Origin: Sphingomonas sp. LM7
GTDB taxonomy: Bacteria > Pseudomonadota > Alphaproteobacteria > Sphingomonadales > Sphingomonadaceae
Direction: 5' to 3'
Assembly (NCBI RefSeq): GCF_002002925.1
Contig: NZ_CP019511.1
Span: 2,604,001 to 2,668,000 of the forward strand
Length of the DNA: 64,000 bases
Each line of letters opens with the position of its first letter. Position 1 is the stretch's first letter. The notes beneath the pieces were generated by a model, which saw nothing but the letters and a program-made list of their open reading frames with translations, had not been told where the DNA came from and ran no database searches. A program made the translations under genes and the position numbers. Below are positions 28,186 to 38,943 of the stretch, in pieces.

Positions 28186-29366
28186 GCGACGAAAAGGACG
28201 CGACCAAGGTTGTCCAGGCCGGCCGCCGGCCCGAATGGACCCAGGGCATCGTCAATCCGCCGGTGTGGCGCGCCTCGACGATCCTCTATGATTCGGTCGC
28301 CGAGCTGCGCGCGCGCGGCGCCGCCGACACGCATCACAAGCTGTTCTACGGCCGCCGCGGCACGCCGACCCAATGGTCGCTCGCCGACGCGCTGACCGCG
28401 CTGGAACCGGGCGCCGAGGGCACCCTGCTCTACCCCTCGGGCGTCGCCGCGGTGGTCAGCGCCTTGCTCGCCGTGCTCGAACCCGGCGACGAGCTGCTGA
28501 TGCCCGACAGCGCCTATGATCCGACGCGCAGCTTCGCCAACGGGCTGCTCAAGCGGATCGGCGTCACCACGATCTTCTACGATCCGCTGATCGGCGCGGA
28601 CATCGCCGGGCTGTGCACCGATCGCACCCGGGCGATCCTTCTCGAAAGCCCGGGCAGCCTCACCTTCGAAGTCCAGGATATTCCCGCGATCGTCGCCGTC
28701 GCCAAGGCGCGCGGCATCACCACCCTGCTCGACAATACCTGGGCGACGCCGCTGCTGTTGCCCGCGATTCCCCTCGGCATCGACTATTCGATCCTCGCCT
28801 GCACCAAGTACATCGTCGGCCATTCGGACGTGATGCTCGGCTCGGTGACCGCCGCCGAGGGGCAGTATGAGCGGCTGCGCGCCATGACCTACCAGCTCGG
28901 CCAGAATGCCAGCCCGGACGACGCCTGGCTCGGTGCGCGGGGCCTGCGCACGATGGCGGTGCGCCTCGACCAGCATGGCCGCTCGGCGCTCAGGATCGCG
29001 CAATGGCTCAAGACCCGACCCGAAGTCGCGCGGGTGCTGCACCCGGCGCTACCCGATTGCCCCGGCCACGACATCTTCGTCCGTGATTTCCGCGGCGCTT
29101 CGGGCTTGTTCTCGTTCGTGCTGAACGGCGGATCGGAACAGGGGCGCGCGGCGCTGATCGATGGTCTGGCGCATTTCGGCATCGGCTATAGCTGGGGCGG
29201 GTTCGAGAGCCTGGCGATCCCGGTCGATCCGCAGCGCTATCGCACCGCGACTCCCTGGCAGGCCGAGGGGCCGGTGGTCCGGCTCCAGATCGGGCTCGAA
29301 GATGCCGACGATCTGATCGCCGACCTCGACGCCGGGCTCGCCCGCTTCACGGCGGCGCGCGGCTGA
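28182..29366 (+). CDS. metC: Cystathionine beta-lyase
   Basis: A 394-residue PLP enzyme of the Cys/Met metabolism family. PLP lysine is Lys209 in LACTKYIVGHSD, and YGRRGTPTQWSLADAL, LLYPSGVAAV and LLDNTWATP are family signatures. It cleaves cystathionine to homocysteine, ammonia and pyruvate in methionine synthesis. The related cystathionine gamma-lyases cannot be fully excluded. Its ATG overlaps the sseA stop and its stop overlaps the mscS-like start, so sulfur-handling genes and a channel share one transcript. Confidence 0.92.
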   Translation: MSDEKDATKVVQAGRRPEWTQGIVNPPVWRASTILYDSVAELRARGAADTHHKLFYGRRGTPTQWSLADALTALEPGAEGTLLYPSGVAAVVSALLAVLEPGDELLMPDSAYDPTRSFANGLLKRIGVTTIFYDPLIGADIAGLCTDRTRAILLESPGSLTFEVQDIPAIVAVAKARGITTLLDNTWATPLLLPAIPLGIDYSILACTKYIVGHSDVMLGSVTAAEGQYERLRAMTYQLGQNASPDDAWLGARGLRTMAVRLDQHGRSALRIAQWLKTRPEVARVLHPALPDCPGHDIFVRDFRGASGLFSFVLNGGSEQGRAALIDGLAHFGIGYSWGGFESLAIPVDPQRYRTATPWQAEGPVVRLQIGLEDADDLIADLDAGLARFTAARG

Positions 29367-30640
29367 TGGAGCGGCTCGGCGCCTGGCTGGCGGGACATAA
29401 CCTGCCGGGTGCCGCCGAGCTTTCCGAAGCGGCGATCGCCGGCGGACTGGCCGCACTGGCGCTCGTCCTGGGCTGGCTCGCCGGCCGCCACCTCGGCACG
29501 CGGATCGCCGCCGCCTGGGCCGAGCATTTCAGCGGCAACCCGGCGACCTTCCACCTGCGGGTCTGCGCGGTCATCCGCTGGACGAGCGCGGCGATCCTGC
29601 TCGCCATCCTCGCGGCGAGCTGGCCATGGATGGCACTCGGCGCGCTGGTGACCGGTCTCGCCGAAGGATTCGCCGTGGCGATGCTGGCGTCCACCGTGCT
29701 GCGCGCGCTCAACCTGCCGCGCTGGGCCGCCTGGGCGCTCGCCGCGCTCGCCTTCACCATCGTGCTCAGCCATGCGATCGGCGGCTTCGCGGTGGTCGAG
29801 ACCACGCTCGACCGCGTCGGCATCCAGATCGGCCAGCGCCGCCTGTCGCTGCTCTCGGCGCTGACCATCGGCATCACCGTGCTGCTGCTGTTTGCGGGCG
29901 TCCGGCTGGCGAACCGCGTCCTCGCGCATTCGATCGCCAGCGCCCGCGGGTTCGATCCGACGCAAAAGCTGCTCGTCCAGAAGCTGGCGGCGATCGCCGT
30001 GGTCGTGCTCGCCTTCTTCATCGGCGTTGACCTGCTCGAGATCGACTTGACTGCCTTTGCGGTGTTCTCGGGCGCGTTCGGCCTGGCGGTCGGCTTCGGG
30101 CTGCAAAAGACGATCGGCAATCTGATCGCCGGGATCATCCTGCTGATGGACCGGTCGATCAAGCCGGGCGACGTGATCGTGGTGGGCGACAGCTTCGGCT
30201 GGGTGAACAAGATCGGCGTGCGCGCCGTCTCGGTGATCACCCGCGACGGCAAGGAGCATCTGATCCCCAACGAAAACCTGATGACCCAGGAAGTGGAGAA
30301 CTGGTCGTACACCGACCGCAACGTCCGCGTCCGCATCCCGGTGACCGTCGCCTATGACTGCGATTTGAAGCTCGCTCAGGCGCTGATGCTGCGCGCCGCC
30401 GAGGAAAGCCCGCGCGTACTCAACAATCCCAGGACCAATGTCTGGCTGATGGCGTTCGGCGAAAAGGGCGTCGATCATGAGATCCTTGCCTGGATCAGCG
30501 ATCCCGAGAGCGGCGTCGGCAATGTCCGCAGCGACGTGCTCAACCGGCTGTGGCTGCTGTTCAAGGAACACGACATCCTGATCCCCTATCCGGTGCGCGA
30601 GGTCCGGGTGCGCGAATGGCCCGGGCGCAGCGAGGCGTAG
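29366..30640 (+). CDS. MscS-family mechanosensitive channel
   Basis: A 424-residue membrane protein with about five helices before the conserved MscS core. The pore and beta-domain region reads FSGAFGLAVGFGLQKTIGN, followed by IKPGDVIVVGDSFGWVNKIG and IPNENLMTQEVENWSY. Larger than E. coli MscS (286 residues), with extra N-terminal helices as in YnaI/YbdG-like members. It should open on membrane tension to release solutes. Translation starts in TGATG overlapping the metC stop. Linkage to methionine genes is probably organisational. Confidence 0.9.
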   Translation: MERLGAWLAGHNLPGAAELSEAAIAGGLAALALVLGWLAGRHLGTRIAAAWAEHFSGNPATFHLRVCAVIRWTSAAILLAILAASWPWMALGALVTGLAEGFAVAMLASTVLRALNLPRWAAWALAALAFTIVLSHAIGGFAVVETTLDRVGIQIGQRRLSLLSALTIGITVLLLFAGVRLANRVLAHSIASARGFDPTQKLLVQKLAAIAVVVLAFFIGVDLLEIDLTAFAVFSGAFGLAVGFGLQKTIGNLIAGIILLMDRSIKPGDVIVVGDSFGWVNKIGVRAVSVITRDGKEHLIPNENLMTQEVENWSYTDRNVRVRIPVTVAYDCDLKLAQALMLRAAEESPRVLNNPRTNVWLMAFGEKGVDHEILAWISDPESGVGNVRSDVLNRLWLLFKEHDILIPYPVREVRVREWPGRSEA

Positions 30641-30646
30641 CTTCCG

Positions 30647-30794
30647 CCCCTCCCTGCAAGGGAGGGACGGGGGTGGGTTTGGCCGCAGGCGAGGCTCGAT
30701 GCCTCGGCGGCGGCTGTTTTGCCGGGCCGGTCGAGAATCTTTTCTGAGCGCGCAGATCCGCACCCACCCCAAGCCCCCCTGCAAGCAAGGAAGG
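30647..30794. repeat. Intergenic element with imperfect inverted ends
   Basis: Left end CCCTCCC-TGCAA-GGGAGGG then GGGGGTGGGT; right end CACCCACCCC then CCCCCTGCAAGCAAGGAAGG, roughly the reverse complement of the left. A ~150-bp unit, MITE-like, without an ORF. A partial copy of the left end follows the next gene at 32005. Confidence 0.5.
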
Positions 30795-30795
30795 A

Positions 30796-30817
30796 GCGAT
30801 TGCGATTGCGATTGCGA
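30796..30817 (+). repeat. Hexamer microsatellite (GCGATT)3
   Basis: Three and two-thirds tandem GCGATT units directly after the inverted element and 43 bp before the next start codon. Such a tract could vary by slippage. Confidence 0.6.
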
Positions 30818-30860
30818 CTTCCCCCTCCCCCTCGCCGCGGTTCGCCCCTATCTTGAGCGC

Positions 30861-32000
30861 GTGAGTTCGCAGCCGATTACCGCTCGTATCGCCGATGGCG
30901 TCGCCTCGATCCCTTCGGCCGAGTGGGACGCCTGCGCAGGCACCGCCAATCCGTTCGTCGGCAATGCCTTTCTGTCGATCCTCGAACGCTCGGGTTCGGC
31001 GACCGCGCGCGCCGGCTGGCAACCGCTGCCGATCGTGATCGACGGCGCCGACGGGCGCGTAGCGGGAATCGCCCCGGCCTATGTAAAGGCGCACAGCCAG
31101 GGCGAATATGTCTTCGACCATGGCTGGGCCGATGCCTGGGAACATGCTGGCGGAAGCTATTATCCCAAACTGCAGGTCGCAGTGCCGTTCACCCCCGTGC
31201 CCGGACCGCGCCTGCTGGTCCGCGACGACAGCCTCGCCCCCGCGCTGATCGCCGCGATCGAGGCAGTGACCGACCAGAATGGCCTTTCCTCCGCGCACGC
31301 CACCTTTGTCGACGACGCGCAGCTGCCCTGGTTCGAGGCGGCGGGCTGGCTGATCCGCGCAGGCACGCAGTTCCACTGGCAGAACCACGGCTATGCCGGG
31401 TTCGACGCGTTCCTCGCCGCGCTGTCCAGCCGCAAGCGCAAGGCGATCCGCAAGGAGCGCGCGGCGGCGCTGGACGGGCTGACCGTCCGGCACCTGACCG
31501 GCGCCGAGATCGGCGAGGCGCATTGGGACGCGTTCTGGCAATTCTATCAGGACACCGGCTCGCGCAAATGGGGACAGCCCTATCTGACGCGCGGCTTCTT
31601 CACGCTGCTGGGCCGGGAAATGGCCGACAAGGTGCTGCTGATCCTCGCCGAGCGCGACGGCGTGCCGATCGCCGGCGCGCTCAACCTGATCGGCGAGGAC
31701 GCGCTGTACGGGCGCTATTGGGGTGCGGTCGAGGAGGTGCCGTTCCTCCATTTCGAGCTCTGCTATTATCAGGCGATCGATGCTGCGATCGCGCGCGGGC
31801 TGGCGCGGGTCGAGGCAGGCGCGCAGGGCGAACACAAGCTGGCACGCGGCTATGCCCCGGTGACGACCTGGTCGGCGCACTACATCCCCGACCCCGGCTT
31901 CCGCCGCGCCGTGGCCGACTTCCTCCACCGCGAGCGCGAGGCAGTGGCGCGCGAGCAGGAATGGCTGGGCGAGATGATGCCGTTCAAGCGCGAGGGCTAA
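30861..32000 (+). CDS. FemAB-like / DUF482 acyltransferase-fold protein
   Basis: A 379-residue cytoplasmic protein of the DUF482 (peptidogalycan biosynthesis/GNAT-like) family. Typical features are ANPFVGNAFLSILE, GEYVFDHGWADAWE, YYPKLQVAVPFTPVPGPRLL, SSRKRKAIRKER and LHFELCYYQAID. The second half carries a GNAT-like acyl-CoA fold. Relatives are annotated by similarity to FemAB transferases; the acceptor is unknown. Start at the GTG at 30861 is inferred by homology; the upstream frame runs through the repeats. Flanked on both sides by CCCTCCCTGCAAGGGAGGG repeats. Confidence 0.78.
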   Translation: MSSQPITARIADGVASIPSAEWDACAGTANPFVGNAFLSILERSGSATARAGWQPLPIVIDGADGRVAGIAPAYVKAHSQGEYVFDHGWADAWEHAGGSYYPKLQVAVPFTPVPGPRLLVRDDSLAPALIAAIEAVTDQNGLSSAHATFVDDAQLPWFEAAGWLIRAGTQFHWQNHGYAGFDAFLAALSSRKRKAIRKERAAALDGLTVRHLTGAEIGEAHWDAFWQFYQDTGSRKWGQPYLTRGFFTLLGREMADKVLLILAERDGVPIAGALNLIGEDALYGRYWGAVEEVPFLHFELCYYQAIDAAIARGLARVEAGAQGEHKLARGYAPVTTWSAHYIPDPGFRRAVADFLHREREAVAREQEWLGEMMPFKREG

Positions 32001-32004
32001 ATCT

Positions 32005-32025
32005 CCCCTCCCTGCAAGGGAGGGG
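32005..32025. repeat. CCCCTCCC-TGCAA-GGGAGGGG palindrome, second copy
   Basis: A perfect 8-bp stem immediately after the stop of the DUF482 gene, matching the left end of the element at 30647. It may also act as a transcription terminator. Downstream sequence to 32150 has other repeat-like (TTCGCGCC TTCGCG) tracts. Confidence 0.6.
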
Positions 32026-32164
32026 TCGGGGGGGGGTGCGGGCGCAGCGAGCTGTTTCCCGCGGCAGCGGCGGTAACAAACTCGCGGGAACCATCTTTGC
32101 GCCCTCCGCGCCTCCGCGCGAAACTGCCTGCTCTTGGCGTCTTCGCGCCTTCGCGTGAACCTGA

Positions 32165-33850
32165 TTACGGCAAAGGCGAAGGCGACGCCTCCGGTTCGGG
32201 CAGGTTGCTGTTGAACTGGCGCCCGTCGCTGAGGATCAGGTCGCGCTCCCATTTCGGCAGCGGCAGCTCGCCCGGGCGGATCACCGGCGCGGGCACATTG
32301 TGATCGACGCGATACAGCCCGCTGTTGCTGTGATCGTCGACATAGACCGGCACCAGCCCCTGGAGGAACTTCGCGGGGAATTCGGGCGGGCGGATCAGCC
32401 AGACATAGTCGAATGCATCGCGCGGGAAGCGCGTCAGTGCCCAGGGCACCGGCCGCCACCATTCGCGCGGGCACTGCGTGTCGGTGACGATCTGCGACGG
32501 ATCATGCGCGAAGCGCTTCGCCGCGGCATAGCGCACGGTGAGCAGCTGCGCCCCGGGCATCGACCATTGATCGTTGGTGTAGGCGAGCCGGCGCTCCAGC
32601 GCGAGGGCGGGGACGTGCTGGAGGCGCGTCATCTTCCACTCGTTGTAGCAGGTCTCGCCGACGAAGCTGACCAGCCGCGCGCCTTCGGGAAGATGCTCGA
32701 GCGCCTTCAATTCGCGGTCATAGGATTTGTCGTAGAGATAGAAGCTCCACGTCGTCGCCGCCATTCGCGCGCCGAAGAACGCCATGCCGAGCGCCGCGAC
32801 CACCGTCGCGCCGCGCATCGACAGCCCGGGCTTGGGCCGGATCGCGAGGATCCCGATCGCGATCAGGAACGGCACCAGCCGCATATCGGCATAGGCAGAG
32901 CCGAACACGATCCGCGGCAGCAGCACATATACCGCCGCGAGGAACAGGAACGACAGGCCCAGATTGCGCGAATACTGCAGATTCGGGTCGCGGATCGCCT
33001 TGAACAGCAGCAGGAACAGCACGCCGACCGAGGCGATGTCGAACAGCTGCCAGCGGTCGCGGAACACCTGGGTGATCCACAGCATCTTGGCGCGCCAGTT
33101 GAACCAGTCCGCAGTCTGCCCCGTGACATGGCCGCCGCTGCGCCATGCCAGCATCAGGATCACCGGCGGCGCCAGCACCAGGCACTGGATGCCCGCGTGG
33201 AACCAGGGCAGCAGCCAAGCCTGGACGAACCCCTGCCCGCGCCGCAGATCGTGCTGGCGGATCAGCTCGGCCGAGAAGGCGAGCACGCCGAGCACGCCCC
33301 AGCCGAACGTATGGGTGATCCAGATCAGCACCGAGATCGGCAGGAACACCAGGCTGCGGAACTGGAACTTGCCCAGCCGCGCGAGCCGCAGCCACCAGCC
33401 GAAGCCGAGCAGCGCCAGCCCCATCGACAGCGCGAAATTGACGAAGCCGAAATGGAACGGGAAGGCATAGGCCAGCGGCAGCGCGAACAGCGCCGTGGCC
33501 GGGATGCGGCCATGCACTTCGCGCGCGATCATCAGCAGCCCGGCAACGGTGGTCGCGGGGATCGCGATGACGATCAGCTTGACCGCCAACTCGAGCCCGA
33601 AGAGTTTGGACAGCGGGATGACCAGCAGGTCGACCCCGAGATTGCCCATCAGGCTCCAGTTGAAGTTGTACCATTCGTGGAGGTGCGGGAACTGCTCATA
33701 GACCAGCTGGACCCGGTAGCGGCCCATATGGCCCGGCAAGTCGACCAGCGGCGGAATCTCGGGCCACAGCAACGGCACGATCGCGAGGAACGTGGCCAAC
33801 GCCACGAACCATCGTGTCTGCCACCAATGCAGCCTTTCGCCCCTGTCCAT
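32165..33850 (-). CDS. GT-C-like polytopic membrane protein, tandem paralogue 1
   Basis: A 561-residue protein with about ten membrane helices, then a ~160-residue soluble C-terminal part. The start region has PPLVDLPGHMGRYRVQLVYE, with Asp and His/Arg in the first loop typical of GT-C-fold glycosyltransferases that use lipid-linked sugars. Later conserved pieces are LPLAYAFPFHFGFVNFALSM, DMRLVPFLIAIGIL and GARLVSFVGETCYNEW. The same arrangement is found in the adjacent gene (33860-35413), so they are duplicated. The sugar and acceptor are unknown. It is the last gene of a three-gene operon; only ten bases separate it from its paralogue. Confidence 0.72.
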   Translation of the reverse strand: MDRGERLHWWQTRWFVALATFLAIVPLLWPEIPPLVDLPGHMGRYRVQLVYEQFPHLHEWYNFNWSLMGNLGVDLLVIPLSKLFGLELAVKLIVIAIPATTVAGLLMIAREVHGRIPATALFALPLAYAFPFHFGFVNFALSMGLALLGFGWWLRLARLGKFQFRSLVFLPISVLIWITHTFGWGVLGVLAFSAELIRQHDLRRGQGFVQAWLLPWFHAGIQCLVLAPPVILMLAWRSGGHVTGQTADWFNWRAKMLWITQVFRDRWQLFDIASVGVLFLLLFKAIRDPNLQYSRNLGLSFLFLAAVYVLLPRIVFGSAYADMRLVPFLIAIGILAIRPKPGLSMRGATVVAALGMAFFGARMAATTWSFYLYDKSYDRELKALEHLPEGARLVSFVGETCYNEWKMTRLQHVPALALERRLAYTNDQWSMPGAQLLTVRYAAAKRFAHDPSQIVTDTQCPREWWRPVPWALTRFPRDAFDYVWLIRPPEFPAKFLQGLVPVYVDDHSNSGLYRVDHNVPAPVIRPGELPLPKWERDLILSDGRQFNSNLPEPEASPSPLP

Positions 33851-33859
33851 CGCGCCGCT

Positions 33860-35413
33860 TTAGTGCGTAGCGCGAGCCTCAGACAAGCGGCGGTTGTCGA
33901 TTCGGTAGAGGATATCGGTCTCATTGCGCCACAGCGCCTGCATTCCGGCCGTCAGGCGCGGATCATGGGCCGGCGGATTGATCAGCCAGACATAGTCGAA
34001 GCGGTCGCGCGGCAGCCCCGCCAGCGCGTCGTTCATGGTCATGAAGTCCGACGGTATCGGACAGGGTTCGAGCAGGACCAGCTGCGAGGGATCGGTGGCA
34101 TATTTGCCCAGACCCGGCGCGATCACGGTGATCGGCGTGCTGCCGGCGAGGAGCCATTGATCGTTGGAAAAGGCCGAGCGGCGCACGAGTGCCAGCGCCG
34201 ACAGGTGGCTCTCGCGCGGGTGCGCCCAGGTATCGATGCATCTCGAACCGACAAAGGTCACCAGCCGCGCCCCGCGAGGAATATGGTCGAGCGCCTGCAA
34301 ATGCCGGTTCCACTCGCGATCGACCATCCAGAAGCCGATGGTGGTGCCCGCGGTTCGCGCCGCGAAGAAGGCGAGCCCGATCAGCGCCAGCGTCGCCCGC
34401 TCGCGCGCGGGGAACGCCTCGCCCGTCCGGAAGGTCAGCAGGGCGAGGATCAGCATGAACGGCGCGATCCGCATGTCGGCGAAGGCCGAGCCGAACAGAA
34501 TGAACGGCAACAGGGCGAACGCCGCGAGCAACAGCAGCGCGGCCGCTGCGATGGGCGGGGCGTGCTCGACTCGCCGATCGCGCACCGCCCGGTAGAGGAT
34601 GATCGCGATCAGCGCGACCGAGGCGATGTCGAAGGGGGCCCAGCGATCGCGCAGCGCCATCGCGAGGAAACCGAGCTTGAGCCGGACCTCGAAGAAACGC
34701 CCGGTGGCGCCGGCGCCTTCGCCGGATCGCCAGACGAGCAGCAGCACCATCGGCAGCGCGAGCGGCAGGCAGGCGACGCCCGCGGCGACGGGAGTGGCCG
34801 GCCAGCTGCGCCCCTGCCGGCGCGCGCGCGCCAGCTCGGCGCCGAATGCCAGGATGCCCAGCACCCCCCAGCCGACGACATGCGCCAGCCAGATCAGTGC
34901 GGAAAGTGGCACGAACAATGCGGCGCGAAGCCAGATCCGGTTCTGCCGGCCCAGCCGCAGCCAAAAGGCGAAGGCATTGAGCGCAAGCGCCATCGACAGC
35001 GCGTGATTCACGAAGCCGAACAGGAAGGAGTAATTGAACACCAGCGGCAACGCAAACAGCACCCATGGCTGGATCCGGCCGTGCGCCTCGCGCGAGATCC
35101 ACATTATGCCGCTGGCGGTAAGCCCGGCGATCGCGAGGATGACCAGCTTGACCGCGATCTCGAGCCCGAGCAGCGGCGCGAGCCCCGCGACGAGCAGATC
35201 GACGCCTAGATTGCCGGCAATGCCCCAGTGGAATTCATACCATTGGGACAAGGTCGCCGCGTCGGTGCCCAGCATCACGCGATAGCGGCCCATATGGCCG
35301 GGCAGATCGGTGAGCGGCGGGATCGCGGGAACCAGCAGCGGAACCATCGACAGCAGAATTGCCGCGACCACGAAGGTGCGCGTCTCCCACCAAGCGGTTT
35401 CGGCACGGTTCAA
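33860..35413 (-). CDS. GT-C-like polytopic membrane protein, tandem paralogue 2
   Basis: A 517-residue membrane protein aligning with its neighbour from end to end: PPLTDLPGHMGRYRVML, NLGVDLLVAGL, SFLFGFVNHALSMALALN, FADMRIAPFMLILAL, GARLVTFVGSRC and FDYVWLINPP. About ten helices and a soluble tail are predicted. I start it at the TTG at 35413, which overlaps the upstream stop (TTGA) and has GGGGAG seven bases before it. A longer frame runs to 36364 but lies antisense-frame inside the upstream gene and gives no membrane pattern. It may transfer sugars from a polyprenyl donor. Confidence 0.72.
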   Translation of the reverse strand: MNRAETAWWETRTFVVAAILLSMVPLLVPAIPPLTDLPGHMGRYRVMLGTDAATLSQWYEFHWGIAGNLGVDLLVAGLAPLLGLEIAVKLVILAIAGLTASGIMWISREAHGRIQPWVLFALPLVFNYSFLFGFVNHALSMALALNAFAFWLRLGRQNRIWLRAALFVPLSALIWLAHVVGWGVLGILAFGAELARARRQGRSWPATPVAAGVACLPLALPMVLLLVWRSGEGAGATGRFFEVRLKLGFLAMALRDRWAPFDIASVALIAIILYRAVRDRRVEHAPPIAAAALLLLAAFALLPFILFGSAFADMRIAPFMLILALLTFRTGEAFPARERATLALIGLAFFAARTAGTTIGFWMVDREWNRHLQALDHIPRGARLVTFVGSRCIDTWAHPRESHLSALALVRRSAFSNDQWLLAGSTPITVIAPGLGKYATDPSQLVLLEPCPIPSDFMTMNDALAGLPRDRFDYVWLINPPAHDPRLTAGMQALWRNETDILYRIDNRRLSEARATH

Positions 35414-37143
35414 AGCCGGGGCTCCCCGTTCACGCGTTCGACGGCGAACACGACCGGTGCCTCGCCCGGGGGAGAAATCTGGCGCAGCCAGGCCGGCGGG
35501 GTGCCGCGACGCAGCGCGCCGCTCAGCCGCGCCGCTTCGGCAGCCTGCGCACCGAGCATGTCGAAGTCGCCGGGACAGAGCGCGACATAATCGATCTTCC
35601 ATTCGCGCGCGAGCATGGGGGCATTTGCGACCGGGCCGAGGAAGAAGCGCAACATCGCCTGGTTGCCGGCATCGCCGCGATGATAGGGTGCGGCGATGAC
35701 GCGGTGCGGCGTCGCACCGAGGGCAAACGCGCCCATGTCGATCGGCGCCATCAGCGTACCGGGCGGCAACGCGGCGAGGCGCCCGAGCGCCGCAGGCCCG
35801 GTGCAGTCGGCGCCGGATGGCGCGGCGGGCCCTCGCGGTGCGAGCGCGGCGCCAGCGATCGGATAGAGCAGCCCTGCGGAAACCAGCCACGCGGGAATGA
35901 GCGCAAGCACGCCCCTGGTGCGCGCCGCGACGATCAGCGCCGCGAGCGCCGGTGGGGCGAGCAAGGCGCCGGCATAGGCGCCTCGCAGCTGGACCAGCGT
36001 CAGCCCCAGCGCGGTCAGCTGGAGCGCAAGCAGCGCCAACCAGCGAGAATCGCGGGTGCGGCGCCAGACCCAGGCGCCGGCGGCGAGCCCGGCGAGCATC
36101 AGCCCGGCATAGCCGATCGCATGGCTGAGCGGCGCGCCGACCAGCGGCTGCGCCTCGGCGACGTTGGCGAGCCACAGCTCGGCCAGCAGCGGATCGACCT
36201 GGCCATAGGGCTGCAGGCAGCCGGGCGAGAGCGCCAGCGCGCCTGACGCGGCGGCAACGCCAACGATCGCCGTAGCGATCGATCGCACGCGAACCGAAGG
36301 TGCCGCGAAGCCCAGTATCGCCAGCGCCAGCGGTGCCAGCGCGGCGAACTGGGCTGCGCGCCACAATTCGGCGGTAAAGCCGTCGCAGCCCGGCCAGCCC
36401 CAGCCGCTGGTGCGCAACGCGACCGACGCGGCGGCAAGCGCGAGGACCAGCCCCACGGCATATCCGGCAAGGCGTCCCTGCCCCTCACGCCCGTCGATCG
36501 CCCAGCGGATCACGACCACCGCCCCCCCGACGGCGAGCAGCGGCGCAGTCTCAATACCGATAGCGAGCGAGGCGGCGGTGGCGACGCCACCAGCGGCACC
36601 CGCGGCGAGCGAGCGCCCCCCTATCGCGACACGCGCGGTAACGAGCAGCAACACCATCTGCAGCCCGTGATGATCGATCCGCCCAGGCACGAACAAGGTG
36701 GTCGCGGGATAGGCGAGCGCCGCGACCAGCGCCGCGAGCGGTGCGGATACGCCGAGCGCACGGGCGATCCCGGCGACGAGCGCAAGCGCCGCAGCGAACA
36801 GCGATGCCGGCCAGAGGATCACTGCCGCCAGTTCGGCGGCATGCGCGCCGAGCAACGGCGAGAGGATGTAGATCAGCCCGGCCGGCACGAGGTCGGGAAG
36901 CCGCGACCAGTGCATCTCCAGGCCGGGCACTGCCCCCAGCCGATGCTGCGCGAGGTCGCCGAAGTCCTGCCCGCTAAGCCAGTCGCGAATCTGCTGGAGG
37001 CGCACGACATCGTCGGTGTCAGGCAACCGCAGCGTCGAGAGATTGGCCCAGCCCTGCACGCTCCAGGCGAGCGTCAGCAGCCCCGCGAGGAGCAGAGCGA
37101 CGCCAAGGTCGCCCCAATACCGGTCCTGCACCTTTTCGGGCAT
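35410..37143 (-). CDS. GT-C-like polytopic membrane protein, first gene of operon
   Basis: A 577-residue protein with roughly 12 membrane helices. Near the N-terminus it has LRLPDTDDVVRLQQIRDWLSG, then GLEMHWSRLPDLVPAG and, later, FVPGRIDHHGLQMVLLL. The DTDD and DHH acidic/His motifs facing the periplasm recall oligosaccharyltransferase/STT3-like and other GT-C enzymes. The C-terminus is a soluble segment with PIDMGAFALGATPH and YHRGDAGNQAMLRFF. It differs from the two genes after it but shares the operon, suggesting one glycan-assembly task. I do not recognise a named family. Confidence 0.7.
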   Translation of the reverse strand: MPEKVQDRYWGDLGVALLLAGLLTLAWSVQGWANLSTLRLPDTDDVVRLQQIRDWLSGQDFGDLAQHRLGAVPGLEMHWSRLPDLVPAGLIYILSPLLGAHAAELAAVILWPASLFAAALALVAGIARALGVSAPLAALVAALAYPATTLFVPGRIDHHGLQMVLLLVTARVAIGGRSLAAGAAGGVATAASLAIGIETAPLLAVGGAVVVIRWAIDGREGQGRLAGYAVGLVLALAAASVALRTSGWGWPGCDGFTAELWRAAQFAALAPLALAILGFAAPSVRVRSIATAIVGVAAASGALALSPGCLQPYGQVDPLLAELWLANVAEAQPLVGAPLSHAIGYAGLMLAGLAAGAWVWRRTRDSRWLALLALQLTALGLTLVQLRGAYAGALLAPPALAALIVAARTRGVLALIPAWLVSAGLLYPIAGAALAPRGPAAPSGADCTGPAALGRLAALPPGTLMAPIDMGAFALGATPHRVIAAPYHRGDAGNQAMLRFFLGPVANAPMLAREWKIDYVALCPGDFDMLGAQAAEAARLSGALRRGTPPAWLRQISPPGEAPVVFAVERVNGEPRL

Positions 37144-37177
37144 AAGACCGGCCTAGCCTTGCATGGTTAAGGCGGCG

Positions 37178-38395
<1,218 letters not shown>

Positions 38396-38496
38396 GGGGC
38401 AGGCGACTCCGGAATATGTGCGGGAAAACCGGGGGCGCTCTAGGGTCCCTGCTCTCGCGGCGCAACTATGGTATGCCGAGTCGGCGGAGGAGCGCG

Positions 38497-38916
38497 ATGG
38501 CCGAGCTGAAAACCAAGGCGACCCAGATCAGCGTCGATGACTTCATCGAGGCGGTTCCCGATCCGGTCCGCCGCGCCGACGCGAAGACGGTCGCCGCGCT
38601 GATGGCGCGGGTGAGCGGCGAGGTCCCGGCGATGTGGGGGCCGACGATCATCGGCTTCGGCAGCTATCACTATCGCTACGACAGCGGCCACGAAGGCGAG
38701 ATGTGCCGGCTGGGGTTCAGCCCGCGCAAAGCCGAGCTGGTGCTCTATGTGCTCAACGGCTCGCCCGAGCAGGACGCACAGCTGGCGCGGCTCGGCAAGC
38801 ACAAGACCGGCAAGTCGTGCCTCTACATCAAGACGCTCGCCGATGTGGACATCGGCGTCCTCGAGGAACTGCTCCGCGACCAGCTTGCATCGATGGACAC
38901 CCGCTATTCACGCTGA
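38497..38916 (+). CDS. DUF1801-domain protein
   Basis: A 139-residue soluble protein of the DUF1801 (YdhG-like) family: [51 protein letters not shown] and [17 protein letters not shown]. The family is small and of unknown function, often induced in stress or found near transcription regulators. Start at the ATG at 38497 after CGGAGGA. Confidence 0.85.
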   Translation: MAELKTKATQISVDDFIEAVPDPVRRADAKTVAALMARVSGEVPAMWGPTIIGFGSYHYRYDSGHEGEMCRLGFSPRKAELVLYVLNGSPEQDAQLARLGKHKTGKSCLYIKTLADVDIGVLEELLRDQLASMDTRYSR

Positions 38917-38943
38917 CGTCCGTGCTCCTGCTTACGAAAAGGT

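Noticed and set aside
32300..35209. 969-codon plus-strand frame over the GT-C genes
   Set aside because: Its sequence is His/Gln/Arg-rich with no membrane or family pattern, and it runs over three genes' boundaries.
35414..36364. N-terminal extension of the second GT-C paralogue
   Set aside because: It lies in another frame of the upstream gene and is Arg/Ala-rich.
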